Shown piece by piece: positions 63,568 through 64,000 of a stretch of 64,000 nt of DNA (within the stretch, counting starts at the first letter, position 1; each line of letters opens with the position of its first letter). Where the stretch lies: assembly GCA_008363075.1 (NCBI GenBank), contig RHKK01000003.1, forward strand, positions 25,658 through 89,657. Reading direction: 5' to 3'. Made by a program: the position numbers and the translations under genes. The stretch is from Candidatus Uhrbacteria bacterium (lineage in GTDB: Bacteria; Patescibacteriota; Patescibacteriia; 2-12-FULL-60-25). The notes under the pieces are model-generated. The model was not told the origin of the DNA. It saw only the letters and a program-made list of their open reading frames with translations, and ran no database searches.

Positions 63568-64000
63568 ATGAGGCGCTGGTGGCCCGTGTTTGTCTTATTC
63601 CTGATCGCGCTTGTCGGCGTCTGGTTTTGGTCGCTCGGATCGTTGCCGCCGGAAGCGGAACCGCAAGCCGCCCTCTCCGAGGTCGAAGGGCTCGTGACGG
63701 TGACCTGGGTGGGCGAGTCGGAGCGGGAAGCGCGGACGGGGATGACCCTCTCTGAAGGGATGACGATCGTGACGGGACCGGATAGCAAGGCGACGCTCGA
63801 CTGGTTCGGGGAAAGCGAGACGCGGCTCGGACCGTCGAGCAGGCTCACGGTCGCTCACGCGCAAAACGGGAACGACGGTCCGTTTGTCGTGCGGCTGCGA
63901 TTGGAGACCGGACGCGCCTGGACGCGCGTCTTGCGCCTGCTCGACATCGACGCCGACGTGTCCGTGGAGACGAACGACGTGGTGGCGACCGTGCGCGGCA
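63568..64000 (+). CDS. FecR-domain protein, 5' part only
   Basis: Frame open to the window end (144 codons). Signal/anchor helix at about 5-25 (VFVLFLIALVGVWFWSLG), then a FecR-like beta domain: EGLVTVTWVGESEREARTG, LSEGMTIVTGPDSKATLDWF, SETRLGPSSRLTV. FecR domains of this kind occur in envelope and anti-sigma-like proteins. No SD. Confidence 0.7.
   Translation, partial: MRRWWPVFVLFLIALVGVWFWSLGSLPPEAEPQAALSEVEGLVTVTWVGESEREARTGMTLSEGMTIVTGPDSKATLDWFGESETRLGPSSRLTVAHAQNGNDGPFVVRLRLETGRAWTRVLRLLDIDADVSVETNDVVATVRG

Overview
The window is a GC-rich bacterial chromosome segment using the standard genetic code (TGA acts as stop throughout). Most housekeeping genes start without a Shine-Dalgarno sequence. 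RpoB and RpoC are short, ComEC carries only the Competence core, and one lipoprotein carries an extracellular repeat domain that I associate with Patescibacteria. Together these suggest a CPR/Patescibacteria genome, possibly Uhrbacteria-like; this is inference, because no 16S rRNA gene is present.

Layout: 0-8.6 kb holds ychF, ugd, comEC, recA (behind a long structured leader), ftsK and a RodZ-like gene. 8.6-14.8 kb is a minus-strand accessory block of small unknown genes, each with a strong SD, separated by paired hairpins and read from one consensus promoter at 14.77 kb. 15.0-33 kb is mostly core: rpoB-rpoC, ruvC, a metallo-beta-lactamase-fold protein, gyrA, an aberrant tRNA-Thr-like gene, a radical SAM protein, ruvA, a FemAB-like protein, DoxX and a dual-specificity phosphatase. 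33.1-34.6 kb encodes a large Asp/Ala-rich lipoprotein. 34.7-42.4 kb is an integrated element bounded by an 11-bp repeat of the tRNA-Ala 3' end: a large serine recombinase split into N- and C-terminal parts by a cargo module with a CHAT-family caspase-like protease, a helical protein, a small unknown and a zinc-ribbon protein. 43.6-46.6 kb carries a hydroxyacid dehydrogenase, a BASS transporter and a PfkB kinase that has a palindromic repeat in frame.

47.1-56.9 kb is a single long operon-like unit from a perfect sigma70-type promoter to a strong terminator. It encodes exported, lipoprotein and membrane proteins, and five intergenic regions share a conserved hairpin element directly before the SD. 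56.9-59.1 kb holds two tandem paralogues, followed by a DUF2207 protein, two more paralogous unknown genes on the minus strand, the RNase P RNA gene and the start of a FecR-domain gene.

The most notable signal is the contrast between core genes (no SD) and accessory genes (strong SD, consensus promoters, hairpin-spaced operons). The two big accessory operons share TAGCC-type palindromes in AT-rich DNA upstream of their promoters and one hairpin sequence, so they look like one co-regulated cell-surface programme. The CHAT-protease element is a separate candidate defence or cell-death module.
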